From JBBSUX01 sp038234045 (lineage in GTDB: Bacteria; Pseudomonadota; Gammaproteobacteria; Burkholderiales; Burkholderiaceae_C), in NCBI GenBank assembly GCA_038234045.1, contig JBBSUX010000146.1:1-8921 (forward strand): DNA of 8,921 nt, read 5' to 3'. This document shows positions 1 through 6,486 of this stretch, in pieces. Made by a program: the position numbers and the translations under genes. The first letter of the stretch is position 1. The number at the start of each line of letters is the position of its first letter. The notes below the pieces were generated by a model. That model saw only the letters and a program-made list of their open reading frames with translations. It searched no databases and had not been told where the DNA came from.

Positions 1-2
1 CC

Positions 3-1082
3 TCGCAGCACAAGGAGTGGCGGCATTTCGCCATCCTTTACCGCGCCAACCACCAAGCCAAATCGTTCGAGAAAGCGCTGCGCAAAGCGAGCATCCCGTA
101 CAAGGTTTCGGGCGGCACCAGCTTTTTTGATCGGGCCGAAATCCGTGACCTGTGCGCCTGGTTCCGGCTGTGGGTCAACAACGACGACGATCCGGCTTTT
201 TTGCGCGCGATTACCAGCCCGAAGCGCGGCATCGGCCACACCACGCTCGGCAAGCTCGGCGAATTTGCCGGCAAATACCGGCTCAGCCTGTTCGCTTCGC
301 TTTTCTCCAACTCGCTACCGGCGATGCTGCCCAAAGCTGCGGTCGGCAGCCTGGAAGAGTTCGGCCGGTATGTGAACGATCTGGAATACCGCGCCCGCCA
401 AACGCTGGGCGCCGAAAGCGCTCGCACCTTTCTCACCGACTGGCTGAAGGAAATCGGCTACGAGCAGCATCTGTACGACGGCGAAGACAGCGAAAAACTC
501 GCTGCCGCGCGCTGGAGCAATGTGGTCGATTTCTGCGACTGGATGGCGCTGCGCTGCGGCGGCGAGGTGCAGGACGCATCGGGCGCAACATCCACCGGGC
601 CGAGCGAGATCAAGAACCTGCTGGAAGTGGCGCAGACCATTTCGCTGCTCTCGACCATTGCCGACCGGGAGCAAGACCAGGATGTGGTCACGCTCTCCAC
701 CCTGCATGCCGCCAAGGGGCTGGAGTGGCCGCATGTGCAGATGGTGGGCGTGACCGAAGGCATGCTGCCGTTCAAGCTCGACGACGACGGTGGCCGCCAG
801 CTGGTGGTGAGCGATGAAACTACCCAGCGCCTGCGGGAAGAGCGCCGCCTGATGTACGTGGGCATTACCCGCGCGCAGCGCAGCCTGGCGGTGAGCTGGA
901 CGCGCAAGAAGAAAAAAGGCCGCGAGCTGGTGGCCGCACTTCCGAGCCGCTTCATTGCCGAAATGGCGCTTGACCAGAAAACTGCCCGTGAAGATCCGCG
1001 CGAGAAGCTGCGGGCGCTGCGGGCCGAATTTGCCGCCAAGGCCACTGCGCAGCAAGCCGCCGCATCCGTTGCCGCTCCATGA
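3..1082 (+). CDS. rep: ATP-dependent DNA helicase Rep, C-terminal part (5' end outside window)
   Basis: The open frame enters at the left edge and gives 359 visible residues. Rep is a superfamily 1A 3'-to-5' DNA helicase that helps replication forks pass bound proteins. The visible part starts around motif IV (FAILYRANHQAKSFEKAL) and continues with IPYKVSGGTSFFDRAEIRDL, which follows E. coli Rep as I recall it more closely than UvrD. Motif V lies near VTLSTLHAAKGLEWPHVQMV and motif VI near EERRLMYVGITRAQRSL. The N-terminal ATP-binding motifs (Walker A, DExx) are upstream of the window. The C-terminus is a short charged, alanine-rich tail. The stop codon TGA (1080-1082) overlaps the ATG of the next gene in an ATGA arrangement, which suggests translational coupling. 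The helicase assignment is very secure. The Rep versus UvrD/PcrA distinction rests on remembered similarity. Confidence 0.93.
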   Translation, partial: SQHKEWRHFAILYRANHQAKSFEKALRKASIPYKVSGGTSFFDRAEIRDLCAWFRLWVNNDDDPAFLRAITSPKRGIGHTTLGKLGEFAGKYRLSLFASLFSNSLPAMLPKAAVGSLEEFGRYVNDLEYRARQTLGAESARTFLTDWLKEIGYEQHLYDGEDSEKLAAARWSNVVDFCDWMALRCGGEVQDASGATSTGPSEIKNLLEVAQTISLLSTIADREQDQDVVTLSTLHAAKGLEWPHVQMVGVTEGMLPFKLDDDGGRQLVVSDETTQRLREERRLMYVGITRAQRSLAVSWTRKKKKGRELVAALPSRFIAEMALDQKTAREDPREKLRALRAEFAAKATAQQAAASVAAP

Positions 1083-1663
1083 AGCCTCCATCGCTTATTA
1101 TCGCTTTATTTTTTATAGCTAGTAGCGCTTATGGAATATGCGCCACAGGCACATTTGACCCTAAAATTTCACCTCGGGCGGCCCCCGCTGCTCCAGCGCC
1201 GAAACGTTGCCGCGACGCCAACGCCGTCGATGCGGCCGACATGACAGGCCGCTGGCATGCGATATTCGGCGGCTCCGGAAACGGCAGCAGCACCGGCACA
1301 AGCGCGGCGGACGCCATCGGCGACGCCTTGATCGAGCTGGGTCCGCATCCCGACTATCAGGGCAGCCTGCAGGGAAGCGTGATGCGCGGCGGCGCGACAA
1401 GCCCGCTGGCGGGCGACATCGAAGACGGCGAACTGCTGCTGGAAGAATCAGCAAACGGAACAAACATCACCGCAACCTGGACTGGCCGCGTGCTTGACGG
1501 CTCTTGCGGACAGACGATCGAAGGCACATGGAACGACGCACTCACCTCCACCACCCGACCCTTCACCCTGAAGTGGCTCGCATCGGCTCCGCCCCCGGCG
1601 CCCGAAGCAAGCGTGCAGGCACAGCCGAAGGTAACGCTTCCACCCGCAGCCGCGCAGCGCTGA
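1079..1663 (+). CDS. small exported protein of unknown function
   Basis: The frame gives 194 residues that I do not recognise as a named family. It begins at an ATG that overlaps the rep stop, with no Shine-Dalgarno sequence visible, so expression may depend on coupling to rep. Residues 1-19 look like a signal peptide (MKPPSLIIALFFIASSAYG), although the n-region has a single lysine. A Pro/Ala-rich linker follows (about 32-42). Then comes a compact region of about 110 residues from MTGRWHAIFGG to PFTLKWLA, with alternating polar and hydrophobic stretches and a WTGRVLDGSCGQTIEGTW segment suggestive of a small beta-sheet domain. The last 28 residues or so are Pro/Ala-rich and lie in DNA shared with pldA in another frame. 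The DNA coding for the signal peptide is markedly AT-rich and resembles a dispersed repeat. The only later in-frame ATG is at 1241, which would remove the export signal. Confidence 0.68.
   Translation: MKPPSLIIALFFIASSAYGICATGTFDPKISPRAAPAAPAPKRCRDANAVDAADMTGRWHAIFGGSGNGSSTGTSAADAIGDALIELGPHPDYQGSLQGSVMRGGATSPLAGDIEDGELLLEESANGTNITATWTGRVLDGSCGQTIEGTWNDALTSTTRPFTLKWLASAPPPAPEASVQAQPKVTLPPAAAQR
1091..1165. repeat. AT-rich near-palindromic element resembling Comamonadaceae dispersed repeats
   Basis: This stretch is far richer in A and T than its surroundings. It contains an imperfect tandem pair (TCGCTTATTA at 1091-1100, TCGCTTTATT at 1101-1110) and then ATAGCTAGTAGCGCTTAT. A short GGA loop separates AGCGCTTAT (1124-1132) from ATATGCGC (1136-1143), giving a near-palindrome. 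From memory, similar sequences with the ATAGCT...AGCGCTTAT core recur between genes in Comamonadaceae. I cannot verify this or give a family name. It lies inside the start of the small exported gene and directly after rep, so it might also influence transcription or RNA stability there. Confidence 0.42.
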
Positions 1664-3072
1664 CAGGGGCAGCTGTGGCGCTGGCCCTGTCCGGCATAGC
1701 CGGCAGCGCCCTGGCGGAAACCGCGTCGCCCTCAGCGCGCAGCCGCCAGCCACAAAGCGAAGCAGCGCAGCGCGTCGCCGACGCAGCCAGGGCTAAAAGC
1801 CGACTGCCGACGGCCGGCACGGCACCGCTTTCGCCAGCCGCTGAAGCGCAGGTGGCCGGCGCTGCCGCCTGGCAGCAGTGCGCGGTCACGCCAGGCGAAA
1901 AAGCCCGGCTGGCCTGCTTCGACCAATGGGCGCTGGACCAGCGCAAGCTGCTCGCCCAGGTGCAGGATCGGGCCGCCGAAGGCGCCGAGGCAGCGGCCCG
2001 AACGGCTGCAGCCACCAGCAGCGCATCAAGCGGTGCAAACGGCAAGAACAAGGTACCCATTACAGCCGCAACGTCCACTGGCAACGCGGCTGGCTTGCGG
2101 ACTGATCTGGCGGCTGCGCTGGCCACCGCGCAACCGGCTGTGGCGCCCGATGGCTCGCTGGTGCCGCCGAGCACCGCATCGGCCGGCATCATCGGTGTCG
2201 GGCTCGAGCAAGGCTGCAAGGATCGCCAGTTTTCCGATGTTTCCCGCTTTTGGGAATTGGAAGCCGGCAGCAGCTGTCCCACTTTCAGCCTGCGCGGCTA
2301 CCGCGGCAACACGCTCTCGGTGGCGGACGGCAGTTCGGTCAACCGGATGCCGACATCGCTCAATCCAGAAAACTCGGCTACAACGTCGATTGACTATGGA
2401 AAGCAGGAGTTACGCCTGCAGATCTCGCTGCGGACCAAGCTTGCGACCGGCTTGCTGACACCTGCGGATTCGAATGCTCGCGATTCGCTGTGGGTCGGGT
2501 ACAGCCAACAGTCGTACTGGCAGTTTTTCAGCCCCGGCATCTCACGGCCATTCCGCAGCACCGATTACGAACCCGAGGTTATCTATGTCTATCCCACCGA
2601 CGCACAGCTGCCGTTCGGCTGGCGCTGGCGCTACACCGGTGCCGGCCTGGTGCACCAATCCAACGGGCAGAGCGATCCACTGTCGCGCAGCTGGAACCGC
2701 GTTTACCTGATGACGGGCTTCGAGCGCGGCAACCAATTCTCATTGAGTGGCCGGATCTGGCAGCGCCTGCATGAGGCGCCCGGGCAGGACAACAATCCCG
2801 ACATCACCAACTACATCGGTCGCGGCGAAGTTCAGGCCACCTGGAATCCGGACCGCAAGAACACCTTCATCGGCACCGTGCGGGGTACACCGAGTGACAA
2901 CCATGGGTCGGTGCGGGTCGAATGGTTGCGCTCGCTGGGCGAAGGCAAGGGCAACACCTTCAGCGGCCTGCGCCTGCACACCGGTCTGTTCTCGGGCTAT
3001 GGCGACAGTCTGATCGACTACAACCGCAAGCGTACGGTGTTTACCATCGGCTTCAGCCTCGTGGATTTCTAG
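1528..3072 (+). CDS. pldA: outer-membrane phospholipase A1 (OMPLA) with long N-terminal extension
   Basis: This is a calcium-dependent phospholipase embedded in the outer membrane that hydrolyses misplaced phospholipids in the outer leaflet. The match is the segment HQSNGQSDPLSRSWNR, equivalent to the E. coli active-site region. By that alignment His376, Ser378 and Asn390 (numbered from the ATG at 1528) match catalytic His142, Ser144 and Asn156. Later family motifs are NNPDITNYIGRGE and LFSGYGDSLIDYN, and the protein ends in phenylalanine as barrels do. A hydrophobic signal segment ends at ALA-E (residues 61-64), preceded by an unusually long 42-residue basic n-region. The start is uncertain. 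The ATG at 1528 has GAAGG three bases upstream; an in-frame TTG at 1504 and GTG at 1573 are alternatives. The protein has 514 residues against about 289 in E. coli. The extra part is Ala-rich and contains WQQC...RLACFDQWA (Cys118, Cys130). It overlaps the upstream gene by about 136 bases. Confidence 0.93.
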   Translation: MERRTHLHHPTLHPEVARIGSAPGARSKRAGTAEGNASTRSRAALTGAAVALALSGIAGSALAETASPSARSRQPQSEAAQRVADAARAKSRLPTAGTAPLSPAAEAQVAGAAAWQQCAVTPGEKARLACFDQWALDQRKLLAQVQDRAAEGAEAAARTAAATSSASSGANGKNKVPITAATSTGNAAGLRTDLAAALATAQPAVAPDGSLVPPSTASAGIIGVGLEQGCKDRQFSDVSRFWELEAGSSCPTFSLRGYRGNTLSVADGSSVNRMPTSLNPENSATTSIDYGKQELRLQISLRTKLATGLLTPADSNARDSLWVGYSQQSYWQFFSPGISRPFRSTDYEPEVIYVYPTDAQLPFGWRWRYTGAGLVHQSNGQSDPLSRSWNRVYLMTGFERGNQFSLSGRIWQRLHEAPGQDNNPDITNYIGRGEVQATWNPDRKNTFIGTVRGTPSDNHGSVRVEWLRSLGEGKGNTFSGLRLHTGLFSGYGDSLIDYNRKRTVFTIGFSLVDF

Positions 3073-3105
3073 CTCGGACGGCCGCTTTTGCCAGGTCAGC
3101 TTCGG

Positions 3106-3141
3106 CGCCGGCGGCACCAACAGGGTGCCGCCGGCGTTTTT
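3106..3141 (+). terminator. intrinsic terminator after pldA
   Basis: A perfect 13-bp stem (3106-3118 with 3124-3136, CGCCGGCGGCACC and its complement) encloses a five-base loop AACAG. It is followed at once by TTTTT (3137-3141). It lies about 33 bases after the pldA stop. There is no T-run on the other strand, so it should act only rightward, ending the rep-small gene-pldA transcript. Confidence 0.92.
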
Positions 3142-3387
3142 CATGGGCCGATCGCTCAGAGCTGAGCCGCGCCATGCGGCGCGTTACCGACCGACACGCA
3201 TTGGGGCGAAGACTCTGTCCATACTGCGCTCGACGCCTTAAGCGCTGGTGACAAGCCACTCCGAATCATCGTCGGGTTGCAATCACAGCACTGGCGATCG
3301 CGGCCAATTCCCTGAAATAGCGGACCTTTTCGGATGTCTTCGGGCCACTGCATCGGGCCGTGCTTTCGGAGAATTTCGTCAACACCG

Positions 3388-3393
3388 AAGGAG
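3388..3393 (+). promoter_or_regulatory. ribosome binding site deciding the start at 3401
   Basis: AAGGAG sits seven bases before the ATG at 3401. This is near-ideal spacing and much better than anything before the in-frame upstream start at 3248, so the 129-residue product is preferred over the 180-residue one. Confidence 0.75.
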
Positions 3394-3400
3394 ACTGTGC

Positions 3401-3790
3401 ATGGATCTGCAATACGAGCTCAAGGCTGGCAGCTACTACCTGTACGACCAGCGCGACCCGCTCAGCTGCACGACGGGGGAGCGGCGCTTTCGTCTCAAGA
3501 CCGACAACGTGGCCATCGCTTTCGACGCCAGCACTGGCACCGTTCATCAGCACGGCACTCCGCTGCGCATCCAGTCATGGGCCATCGGCGCGCGCCGTCG
3601 CTTGCGGGCAGCCGGAGCGCAGGAAGCCGCCAATGACATCGTCGTTGTGTCGGGGCCATTGCCGGTGGAAGAAATCAACAACTGCCTGCGCATTGCAGGC
3701 TACTGCCGTCGCATGGTGCGGCGCCTGGGCAGCATGCCGCACGGCAAGTTGCAACGACCGGCTTCCTCGGGGCCTCGCGCAAGCCGTTAA
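3401..3790 (+). CDS. hypothetical protein, 129 residues
   Basis: I do not recognise this protein. It starts at an ATG with a strong ribosome binding site and begins MDLQYELKAGSYYLYDQRDP. It has no signal peptide or membrane segment, so it is probably cytoplasmic. The first 60 residues or so are rich in short beta-like stretches (RRFRLKTDNVAIAFD, TVHQHGTPLRIQSW). A middle segment, ANDIVVVSGPLPVEEINNCLRIAGYCRRMVRRLG (about 78-110), looks like a strand followed by a helix. The C-terminal 20 residues are basic, Pro/Ser-rich and probably disordered. There are three cysteines (23, 95, 102). It stands alone between the pldA terminator and a convergent gene. The frame is open upstream to 3248, but the extra residues have no export signal and are low-complexity. 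The coding status is fairly well supported by the ribosome binding site and codon pattern, but the function is unknown. Confidence 0.68.
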   Translation: MDLQYELKAGSYYLYDQRDPLSCTTGERRFRLKTDNVAIAFDASTGTVHQHGTPLRIQSWAIGARRRLRAAGAQEAANDIVVVSGPLPVEEINNCLRIAGYCRRMVRRLGSMPHGKLQRPASSGPRASR

Positions 3791-3820
3791 ACAATGCGCG
3801 CCGGCTGTGCGCCGGCCGCG
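3787..3820 (-). terminator. probable terminator of the beta-propeller gene
   Basis: Read on the minus strand, 12 bases after the stop codon, there is a G+C-rich hairpin. GCCGGC (3811-3816) pairs with GCCGGC (3800-3805), and a further three pairs (3818-3820 with 3797-3799) lie beyond a one-base bulge. It is followed by the moderately T-rich CATTGTTTAA. On the plus strand there is no T-run, so the leftward direction is favoured. It sits between two convergent genes and could still dampen transcription from both sides. Confidence 0.5.
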
Positions 3821-3831
3821 TTAGACAGCGC

Positions 3832-5082
3832 TCAGCGCATGTTGCCGGTATGTCCTAGCGAATAGCGGCCAGGTTGCGGCCACACCGTCAGTCCGTGCGG
3901 CTCACTACCTACCGGAATCGATTTGACCGCACCGGTTTCGGTATCGATGGCATAGACCACGTCATCGAAGCGACCCGACACCCACAGCGTCTTCCCGTCG
4001 GCACTCACATTGCCCATGTCCGGGCTTCCGCCGCCGGGGATCGGCCAGGTGGCCACCACTTCACGCTTGGCGAAATCCAGAACCGCAATGCTTCCCTTGC
4101 CCTTGCGGGCACCGTGCACCTTGTTGGAGCCGCGATTCGTGATGTAGAGGAACTTTCCGTTGCGGCTCGGGTAGAGCCCGTGGCTGCCCACGCCACTGCG
4201 GATGAAGCCGATCTTGGTAAAACTTTCGCCATCAACCACGTAGACGCCGTCGGCCATCATGTCGGCCACATAGAACACCTTGCCATCCGGTGAGATACGG
4301 ATGTCCTGGGGCATGCCTTTTTTGTCTAGCAGCAGGTAACCCACGACCTTGCGGTTGACCATGTCGATCTTGGCAAGCTTGCCGCCGAATTCACAGGTGA
4401 AAATTGCGTAGCGGCCATCGATCGAAAAATCAGCGTGATTGATGCCTCTGCACTCGGGCACCGAGAGGCTGGATTTCAGCGCCATGGTGTGCGGATCACG
4501 AAAATCCAGGCGCGCGCGCGCTTCTGCGACGACGATTGCCTCCTTGCCATCCGGCGTGAAGTACATGTTGTAGGGATCGTCTACCGGAACTGCTGGACCG
4601 GGCTTGCCGGTCTTGGGATCGATAGGCGTCAGGCTGCCGTCGGATCGCCCTTCTGCATTGTTGGCTACCCACAAGGTCTGGAGATCCGACGAAGGAACAA
4701 CGTGCTGCGGACCGCGACCCACCTTGAACTTGTCCACCACTTTGTACGTCGCCGGATCGATCACGTAGACATCGTTGGAGCGGAGATTAGGCACATAGAC
4801 ACGTTGCAAGGCGCCCACGGTTGCCGCGCTGATGTGGCTTGAACCGGTCTCACTGTAGAGGTTGGTCGGGTTGACTACCGGCGCCATACCGGCAACGGTA
4901 TCGATCGGCTTGGGTGCCGAAGCGGGACGTGGCGCGGCAGCAGCCAAGGGCGTCGCCGTGGCTGCGCCAGTGCCGGGAGCCGAAGCACTGCTGGCGGCCA
5001 GTGCGCCGAATGGCAAGCCTAGCGCGGCGATGCAAGCGGCGGCGGAAACAGTCTGGAGAAGCCGGAGGGAGTGTCTTGTCAT
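3832..5082 (-). CDS. exported YVTN-type beta-propeller protein
   Basis: This 416-residue protein has a clear signal peptide (residues 1-29, cleavage near GALA-A) and an Ala/Pro/Ser-rich linker to about residue 60. Repeats typical of YVTN/YncE-like propellers follow. Blade signatures include RVYVPNLRSNDVYVIDPATY (about 94-113), TLWVANN (137-142), FTPDGKEAIVV, IRISPDGKVFYVADMMADG (261-279), KFLYITNRGSNKV and VSADGKTLWVSGRFDDVVYA (359-378). Such proteins act in the periplasm or at the surface, as binding scaffolds or, in some relatives, in cofactor or respiratory chemistry. No haem-binding CXXCH is present, so it is not a cytochrome d1-type enzyme. The C-terminus (EPHGLTVWPQPGRYSLGHTG) looks conserved and specific, but I cannot name the subfamily. 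No Shine-Dalgarno sequence is visible before the ATG; the upstream bases are pyrimidine-rich. It lies 148 bases downstream of the creatininase-like gene on the same strand, so co-transcription is likely. The substrate is unknown. Confidence 0.88.
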   Translation of the reverse strand: MTRHSLRLLQTVSAAACIAALGLPFGALAASSASAPGTGAATATPLAAAAPRPASAPKPIDTVAGMAPVVNPTNLYSETGSSHISAATVGALQRVYVPNLRSNDVYVIDPATYKVVDKFKVGRGPQHVVPSSDLQTLWVANNAEGRSDGSLTPIDPKTGKPGPAVPVDDPYNMYFTPDGKEAIVVAEARARLDFRDPHTMALKSSLSVPECRGINHADFSIDGRYAIFTCEFGGKLAKIDMVNRKVVGYLLLDKKGMPQDIRISPDGKVFYVADMMADGVYVVDGESFTKIGFIRSGVGSHGLYPSRNGKFLYITNRGSNKVHGARKGKGSIAVLDFAKREVVATWPIPGGGSPDMGNVSADGKTLWVSGRFDDVVYAIDTETGAVKSIPVGSEPHGLTVWPQPGRYSLGHTGNMR

Positions 5083-5182
5083 GAGGTCGGGTGAAAAAGG
5101 TAAAGAAGGGGCTGAGGCAGCCCATGGTCAGGGGCGCTGCACGATGCAGGGCGGCGAAAATCAGAGCAACAGCGCAATGAAA

Positions 5183-5217
5183 CGTTCAACCCGGCCAAAA
5201 GGCTGAACGGTTGAACG
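5183..5217. repeat. inverted repeat between the creatininase-like and beta-propeller genes
   Basis: CGTTCAACC (5183-5191) is repeated as its exact complement GGTTGAACG (5209-5217) across a 17-base spacer. The spacer contains a small GCC-AAAA-GGC hairpin and a second, near-matching arm GGCTGAAC (5201-5208). Two alternative foldings are therefore possible. On the transcribed (minus) strand the hairpin is followed by TTTCATTGC, which is only weakly T-rich. It could be an attenuating hairpin, an RNA-processing signal or an operator. Confidence 0.5.
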
Positions 5218-5230
5218 CCCGTCAACGGAA

Positions 5231-6139
5231 TCATCGGCTCGTAGCGCCAGAGCCGCCAATCTCCCGCCGGATCTCCGCTACGGTGCGTGAGACGATAAGG
5301 TCGACTCCGAGCTGACCGAGCGCAGCCGTCGCGCGGCGCGAATCGCCGCCGTACACACCATCGGCAGTGCCGTGCCGCGCTGAGGCGGAGTGCATCGCGT
5401 CAGTGCGCACCATCGAGGGCTCGACCGCCATCAGCAATGATGCATCGGCAAGCCCGGCGTGCGTACCGATTTCATCCGGCCTGTACCCGCGCTCACGAAG
5501 CAAGGCATCGAAACCTTTGGAACTGGCATCGTAATACGCAACAGGCACCCAGGCATGAGCGTTCGTTCCAGCCCAGGCCTTGTTCAGCCGCACGACAACC
5601 CGCTCGAGATCCTTTTGGTATCCCCCATGATCGCCGAGCAGCACGATATTGCGGAAACCGTGAACTCGGAAGCTCTCCGCAGCAGACTGCAGCAATTGCT
5701 CGAAGACCGCATCGGGCACGGTGATGGTGCCGGGGAAGCGCATGTGAGAAGTCGGCGGCGCAGTGCCGCCCTCGGGCACATAAGCGACCACCGGAGCCAC
5801 CAGTGTGTGCCCAACGTCCTGCGCAATGCGCCGCGCGAGCGCGTCGACCCGGGCATTGTGTTTGCCCAGCGCAATGTAGGGGCCGCTCTGCTCGGTCCCG
5901 CCGATCGGAATGATGATCGTCGTCGTGCCCGATGCAACAGCGTCCCGCACTTCCGTCCAGGTGTGATCCTGCAAGGCGACCGAAGTCGCGGAGCCGGCGC
6001 GAGCCGGCGCTGCTGGCGGAGCCGCATACACGGCGTGCGCCAGAAAAGAGCCGGCGACCATCCCTGTCACTGCCAACATTCGCTTGGCTGCGCCTACCCA
6101 GCTGTTCCCGGAGAACATGCTGCGTTTTGAAATATTCAT
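5231..6139 (-). CDS. exported creatininase-family amidohydrolase-like protein
   Basis: The 302-residue product begins at the ATG ending at 6139 (MNISKRSMF). The frame stays open to an earlier ATG at 6223, but the chosen start gives a normal signal peptide that ends at HAVYA-A (about 39/40). The mature part follows the creatininase fold. It has TTTIIIPIGGTEQSGPYIAL (73-91), PEGGTAPPTSHMRFPGT (122-138), GFRNIVLLGDHGGYQKDL (161-178) and HAGLADASLLMAVEPSMV (227-244). The family includes creatininase and the mycofactocin peptidase MftE, which hydrolyse amide bonds at a dinuclear metal centre. Compared with Pseudomonas creatininase (ligands Glu34, His36, Asp45, His120, Glu122), Glu83 and His171 are kept. 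The His36 position is Ser85, the Asp45 position is His94, and the Glu122 position is glycine. The metal site is therefore altered, possibly a subgroup feature. It lies upstream of the beta-propeller gene on the same strand and diverges from the barrel gene. Confidence 0.87.
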   Translation of the reverse strand: MNISKRSMFSGNSWVGAAKRMLAVTGMVAGSFLAHAVYAAPPAAPARAGSATSVALQDHTWTEVRDAVASGTTTIIIPIGGTEQSGPYIALGKHNARVDALARRIAQDVGHTLVAPVVAYVPEGGTAPPTSHMRFPGTITVPDAVFEQLLQSAAESFRVHGFRNIVLLGDHGGYQKDLERVVVRLNKAWAGTNAHAWVPVAYYDASSKGFDALLRERGYRPDEIGTHAGLADASLLMAVEPSMVRTDAMHSASARHGTADGVYGGDSRRATAALGQLGVDLIVSRTVAEIRREIGGSGATSR

Positions 6140-6486
6140 GAATGTCCAACTTAATGCACACGATGACGAGCGGTCGCCCACCATCTTGACTGCTCGACCC
6201 ACAAAGCTTACGGCGTAAAGCATGAGCTCTTGCTGGAATCAGTGGCCTCGGAGTTTAGTGGCTCGGGTGCGTAACAACGCTTTGAATCCACGCGGGACAA
6301 CAGCCGTTTCATCCACAAGTGAAGCTGAACGCCATGGGCATCATGCCCGCTCAGCGCCTTGCCGAGAGGGACCGCGAACACTCCTCACCCCCCGCCTCGC
6401 TACTTGGGAATACTGATTGCGCTGGCGCTCAACTTTTCGTGCTTCGATCGCATACATTTGGCAGGCGAATTCCGGTACTACTTCAA
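6140..6486. promoter_or_regulatory. divergent intergenic region (no gene assigned)
   Basis: The stretch separates the leftward creatininase-like gene from the rightward barrel gene and should hold promoters for both. I see no pair of -35 and -10 boxes good enough to place one. A perfect six-base palindrome with a one-base centre (GGGCAT-C-ATGCCC, 6336-6348) is the only operator-like site. The frame of the barrel gene is open through its right part back to a GTG at 6319 (ATGs at 6334 and 6343), so part of it could be coding if the start is earlier. Confidence 0.4.

Noticed and set aside
315..1091. Long open frame on the minus strand (258 codons) opposite rep
   Set aside because: It lies wholly antisense to a strongly conserved helicase and has no recognisable domain or ribosome binding site; it is a by-product of high G+C codon bias.
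1563..2282. Open frame of 239 codons on the minus strand opposite pldA
   Set aside because: Ala/Ser-rich translation antisense to the Ala-rich part of pldA; no family features.
5459..6130. Plus-strand open frame of 223 codons opposite the creatininase-like gene
   Set aside because: Arg-rich translation without domains; the opposite strand encodes a clear protein family and a signal peptide.
6336..6348. Palindrome GGGCAT-C-ATGCCC as an operator
   Set aside because: Single short palindrome in G+C-rich DNA, not positioned over a recognisable promoter, and possibly within the coding frame if the barrel gene starts earlier. Kept only as a note in the intergenic entry.
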